Origin: Anaerobaca lacustris
GTDB taxonomy: Bacteria; Planctomycetota; Phycisphaerae; Sedimentisphaerales; Anaerobacaceae
Assembly (NCBI RefSeq): GCF_030012215.1
Contig: NZ_JASCXX010000005.1
Span: 169,096-233,095, forward strand
Direction: 5' to 3'
Length of the DNA stretch: 64,000 nucleotides
A program made the position numbers and the translations under genes. The notes under the pieces were generated by a model. It was not told the origin of the DNA. It searched no databases and saw only the letters and a program-made list of their open reading frames with translations. Positions 61,433 through 64,000 of the stretch are shown here, piece after piece (within the stretch, counting starts at the first letter, position 1; every line of letters starts with the position of its first letter).

Positions 61433-62893
61433 ATGAAGACTCTTTGCATCATCGCCCTGATCGCGGCAACCGGTTCCGTGGGCGTTGGGGTTGAATTGCC
61501 CCGCAGCACGCCGGAGGCGCAGGGCATTTCGTCGGCGGCCGTTCTGGCGTTCATCGATGCCGCCGACGCCGACATCGACGCCCTGCACGGCTTCGTGCTC
61601 GTCCGCCACGGGCACGTCGTGGCCGAGGGCTGGTGGGCGCCGTACAACGCCGCATCGCCCCACATGCTCTATTCGCTCAGCAAGAGCTTCACCTCGACCG
61701 CCGTCGGGCTGGCCATCGCCGAGGGCAAGCTGAGCCTGGACGACCCGGTCCTGAAGTTCTTCCCCGACGCCGCACCGGCCGAGCCGAGCCACAACCTCCG
61801 AGAGATGCGGGTCCACGACCTGCTCCGCATGTCCACCGGCCATCAAACCGAGCCGCCGCGCACCGACGACCAGCCCTGGAGCAAGACGTTCCTGGCGCAC
61901 CCGGTGCCGTTCAAGCCGGGCACGCATTTCCTCTACAACACCTCGGGCACATACATGCTCTCGGCCATCGTCCAGAAGGTCACGGGGCAGACCGTTCTCG
62001 ATTACCTTACCCCGCGTCTGTTTGAGCCGCTGGGCATCGAGAACCCCACGTGGGAACTCAGCCCGGAGGGCGTCAGCACAGGCGGCTACGGCCTGAGCGT
62101 ACGCACCGGGGACATCGCCCGCTTCGGCCAGCTCTACTTGCAGAAGGGCCGCTGGCAGGGCAAACAGCTCGTGCCCGCCGCCTGGATCGACGCGGCCACG
62201 AAGCTGCAGACCTCCAACGGCAGCAACCCGAACAGCGACTGGGACCAGGGCTATGGCTACCAGTTCTGGCGCTGCCGTCACGGCTTCTATCGTGGCGACG
62301 GCGCGTTCGGGCAATACTGCATCGTGATGCCCGAGCAGGACGCGGTGGTCGCCATTACCAGCGGCGTTCGCGACATGCAGGCGGTGATGAACCTGATCTG
62401 GGACAGGCTCCTGCCGGCGATGAAGGATGCGCCTCTGGCCCCCGACAACGTAACCGCTGGAAAGCTCGAACGAAGACTCAAAGGCCTGTCGCTGCCCACC
62501 CCCAGGGACAGCGGCTCGGCCGCAGAGGTTTCCGGCAAAAAGTACACCTTCGCGCCCAACGACCAGAGGCTCGAAGCGATCGCGCTCACCAGCGACGGCG
62601 ACACCGTGACTCTGCGCGTCCGCATTGACGGCGCCGAGCGGCGGATCGTCTTCGGCCGGGGCCAATGGCGAGATGGCCGAGTCGCCTGGGGCCCCCTGCC
62701 CGAGCAACCCGTCGCCGCCAGCGGCGCCTGGACCGAAGACAACACCTTCACCGCCAGGCTGTGCTTCTACGAGACCCCGTACATCTACACAATCCGCCTG
62801 AAGTTCGCCGGCCAGCAGGTCCAGTACGACTGCGAAGCCAACGTCAGCTTCGGCCCGACCAGAGCCCCCCAGTTGATCGGCCGAGTGCAGTAG
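61433..62893 (+). CDS. Serine beta-lactamase-like hydrolase, exported
   Basis: A 486-residue protein with a signal peptide (about 1-19). The class C beta-lactamase/DD-peptidase fold is seen by SLSKSFTS (the S-x-x-K catalytic serine), YNTSG (the Y-x-N/S tyrosine) and GDGAFGQY in place of the K-T-G-type strand. A C-terminal beta domain of about 130 residues follows. Relatives are esterases or peptidases as often as beta-lactamases. ATG 61433 follows AAGGAA; an in-frame ATG at 61379 would lengthen it by 18 residues before the signal. Confidence 0.85.
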   Translation: MKTLCIIALIAATGSVGVGVELPRSTPEAQGISSAAVLAFIDAADADIDALHGFVLVRHGHVVAEGWWAPYNAASPHMLYSLSKSFTSTAVGLAIAEGKLSLDDPVLKFFPDAAPAEPSHNLREMRVHDLLRMSTGHQTEPPRTDDQPWSKTFLAHPVPFKPGTHFLYNTSGTYMLSAIVQKVTGQTVLDYLTPRLFEPLGIENPTWELSPEGVSTGGYGLSVRTGDIARFGQLYLQKGRWQGKQLVPAAWIDAATKLQTSNGSNPNSDWDQGYGYQFWRCRHGFYRGDGAFGQYCIVMPEQDAVVAITSGVRDMQAVMNLIWDRLLPAMKDAPLAPDNVTAGKLERRLKGLSLPTPRDSGSAAEVSGKKYTFAPNDQRLEAIALTSDGDTVTLRVRIDGAERRIVFGRGQWRDGRVAWGPLPEQPVAASGAWTEDNTFTARLCFYETPYIYTIRLKFAGQQVQYDCEANVSFGPTRAPQLIGRVQ

Positions 62894-62962
62894 CGCACCA
62901 CCCAAGCCGCAAACTGTACGCCCGGCCCCGCTTGCCGACGAACGGCTGCTGTCCCATCGCCC

Positions 62963-64000
62963 TCACCAGACGACGGGGTCGCCCTGCTCCGCGAACCGGG
63001 CGCTCCAATGACCGTCGTCGCCTCGGCTGAGCAAGTAGACGCCACGCCCTGAGCCGCATCCAATGAGGTACGACCCGTCATCGAGCGACAGAACGCTGGT
63101 GGGATGCCAATTCAAGCGACGAGGCGCCCTGTCGGGCCCAGTCTGAGGCTCTGCACCAGCAAAGGCGAGTTTTTGCACCAACTCGTTGCCCTTCAAGCGA
63201 TAGAGACCCGTGTTGCCGGTGAGAAGAAAGGTATCATCGTGCAGAGTCGTGATGGCGGAAACCGATACGTGATGGTCTGGCACGCTGGAATCAACGGACT
63301 CTCGTCCAAACCGCACCGCATTATTCGCCATGGCGATCGAATACCATCCCTCTTGCGACCGACGAAGCAAGAACGAACCGTTGGCAATGCACGCCCAGAG
63401 ATCGCCGGTGCTTGTCACACAGTAGGAGGATGTCTCCTCCCAGCCAGGGGGGCCAATCAGGTCGACCTCTTCCGCATACGGCGTCTGGCGGACGGTCGGC
63501 ACAAACAGTCCCGTGTCGCGGGAAAGCAAACGGAGACGCGGCCTCTCACCCATGGTGAGCCACCACAAACGCTTGTGCGACAGGCGCATCCCTTCATCTC
63601 GCAGGAAGACCATATTCCCGTGCCGCTGCGGCGGCAGTCCAGAGCGCGGCAACAGGATGTCACCCGAATGGATGGGCGTCCAAGTCCGATCCGTAAGGCG
63701 ATAGATTGTCTTGGAGTAGACGGCCATAAGGGATTCGCCATCGAGACCGAGATCGGGAATCTCGTCTTCTTGCGGCAGAGGCACAGCAATGCGGTCCTCG
63801 CTGCCAATCCCCACCAGAACGGCCCTTCCGTCCGTCAAGCCTGCGAACCATGCCGTGTTCCCGGCCACGACAGCCGCGTACACCTCCTTGACTTCGTCCA
63901 CACGAATCTTCCGGATTTTACCATCCTTCAGATCGAGATAGAATCCCACAATGGAGTAGTCATCGCCTGGCATCCTCTTATGGTACTCTGTATCTGCCCC
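62963..64000 (-). CDS. Hypothetical protein, beta-propeller-like, cut by right edge
   Basis: The minus-strand frame is open to the window edge, so the N-terminus is missing; an internal ATG at 63973 has no well-spaced ribosome site. The 345 visible residues repeat a short pattern of beta strands with Gly-Asp turns (GLYRLKGNELV, DDGSYLIGCGSGRGVYLLS, STGDLWACIANGSFLLRR), which suggests a propeller or similar repeat sheet. No family is recognised. Confidence 0.6.
   Translation of the reverse strand, partial: GADTEYHKRMPGDDYSIVGFYLDLKDGKIRKIRVDEVKEVYAAVVAGNTAWFAGLTDGRAVLVGIGSEDRIAVPLPQEDEIPDLGLDGESLMAVYSKTIYRLTDRTWTPIHSGDILLPRSGLPPQRHGNMVFLRDEGMRLSHKRLWWLTMGERPRLRLLSRDTGLFVPTVRQTPYAEEVDLIGPPGWEETSSYCVTSTGDLWACIANGSFLLRRSQEGWYSIAMANNAVRFGRESVDSSVPDHHVSVSAITTLHDDTFLLTGNTGLYRLKGNELVQKLAFAGAEPQTGPDRAPRRLNWHPTSVLSLDDGSYLIGCGSGRGVYLLSRGDDGHWSARFAEQGDPVVW

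Overview
The window is high-GC bacterial DNA that most resembles a planctomycete, probably class Phycisphaerae. This is inferred from gene content only. The clues are large secreted proteins built from LamG, discoidin, lamin-tail, CotH, leucine-rich-repeat and carboxypeptidase-regulatory modules, paired type II pseudopilin-like proteins with [13 protein letters not shown]-termini, a ThuA-like lipoprotein, and many dispersed GC-rich repeats between genes. Usable promoters look like ordinary sigma-70 sites (TTGACN, 16-18 bases, TATAAT-like). GTG and TTG starts are frequent.

Bases 1-17237 hold a dense plus-strand operon of sixteen genes plus the tail of an earlier one. Most neighbours overlap by 4-20 bases. 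It encodes an aryl-polyene or flexirubin-type lipid pathway: ketosynthase, acyl carrier protein, PlsC acyltransferase, PaaK-like ligase, tyrosine-ammonia-lyase-like enzyme, two hotdog dehydratases, MMPL/RND exporter, thioesterase, a second ketosynthase and a truncated ketosynthase-like chain-length factor. Three cobalamin-type radical SAM enzymes in a row, a GT2-DUF2062 glycosyltransferase and an LpxL-like acyltransferase follow. The radical SAM trio is the unusual part. No ketoreductase is visible, so the operon probably continues upstream.

Bases 17238-32900 hold secreted or surface genes (a lipoprotein, an 809-residue exoprotein, a LamG/discoidin protein, a CotH/lamin-tail protein, a PLAT-domain protein, a ThuA-like lipoprotein), a cold-shock gene with its own promoter and terminator, tRNA-Arg(ACG), a probable 52-residue protein and a candidate small RNA.

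Bases 33100-38280 are accessory DNA: small lipoproteins, two families of imperfect direct repeats, and a minus-strand three-gene operon with a strong promoter. Its first gene is a beta-class DNA methyltransferase fused to a two-repeat module and a GIY-YIG domain. The next is a free-standing copy of the same repeat module plus GIY-YIG. The fused nuclease domain seems to have lost its catalytic glutamate while the free one keeps it. This is the best candidate for an undescribed DNA modification or restriction system.

Bases 38277-52086 are housekeeping: HAD phosphatase, RNase R, glutamate synthase gltB-gltD, then carB-carA in reversed order with an inverted-repeat element between them. Bases 52280-59800 are minus-strand secreted proteins ending with a tandemly duplicated pair of pseudopilin genes, one of which has no normal start codon. 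Bases 60223-62893 encode a glycosidase-like lipoprotein and a serine beta-lactamase-like hydrolase. A minus-strand gene of unknown function runs off the right edge.
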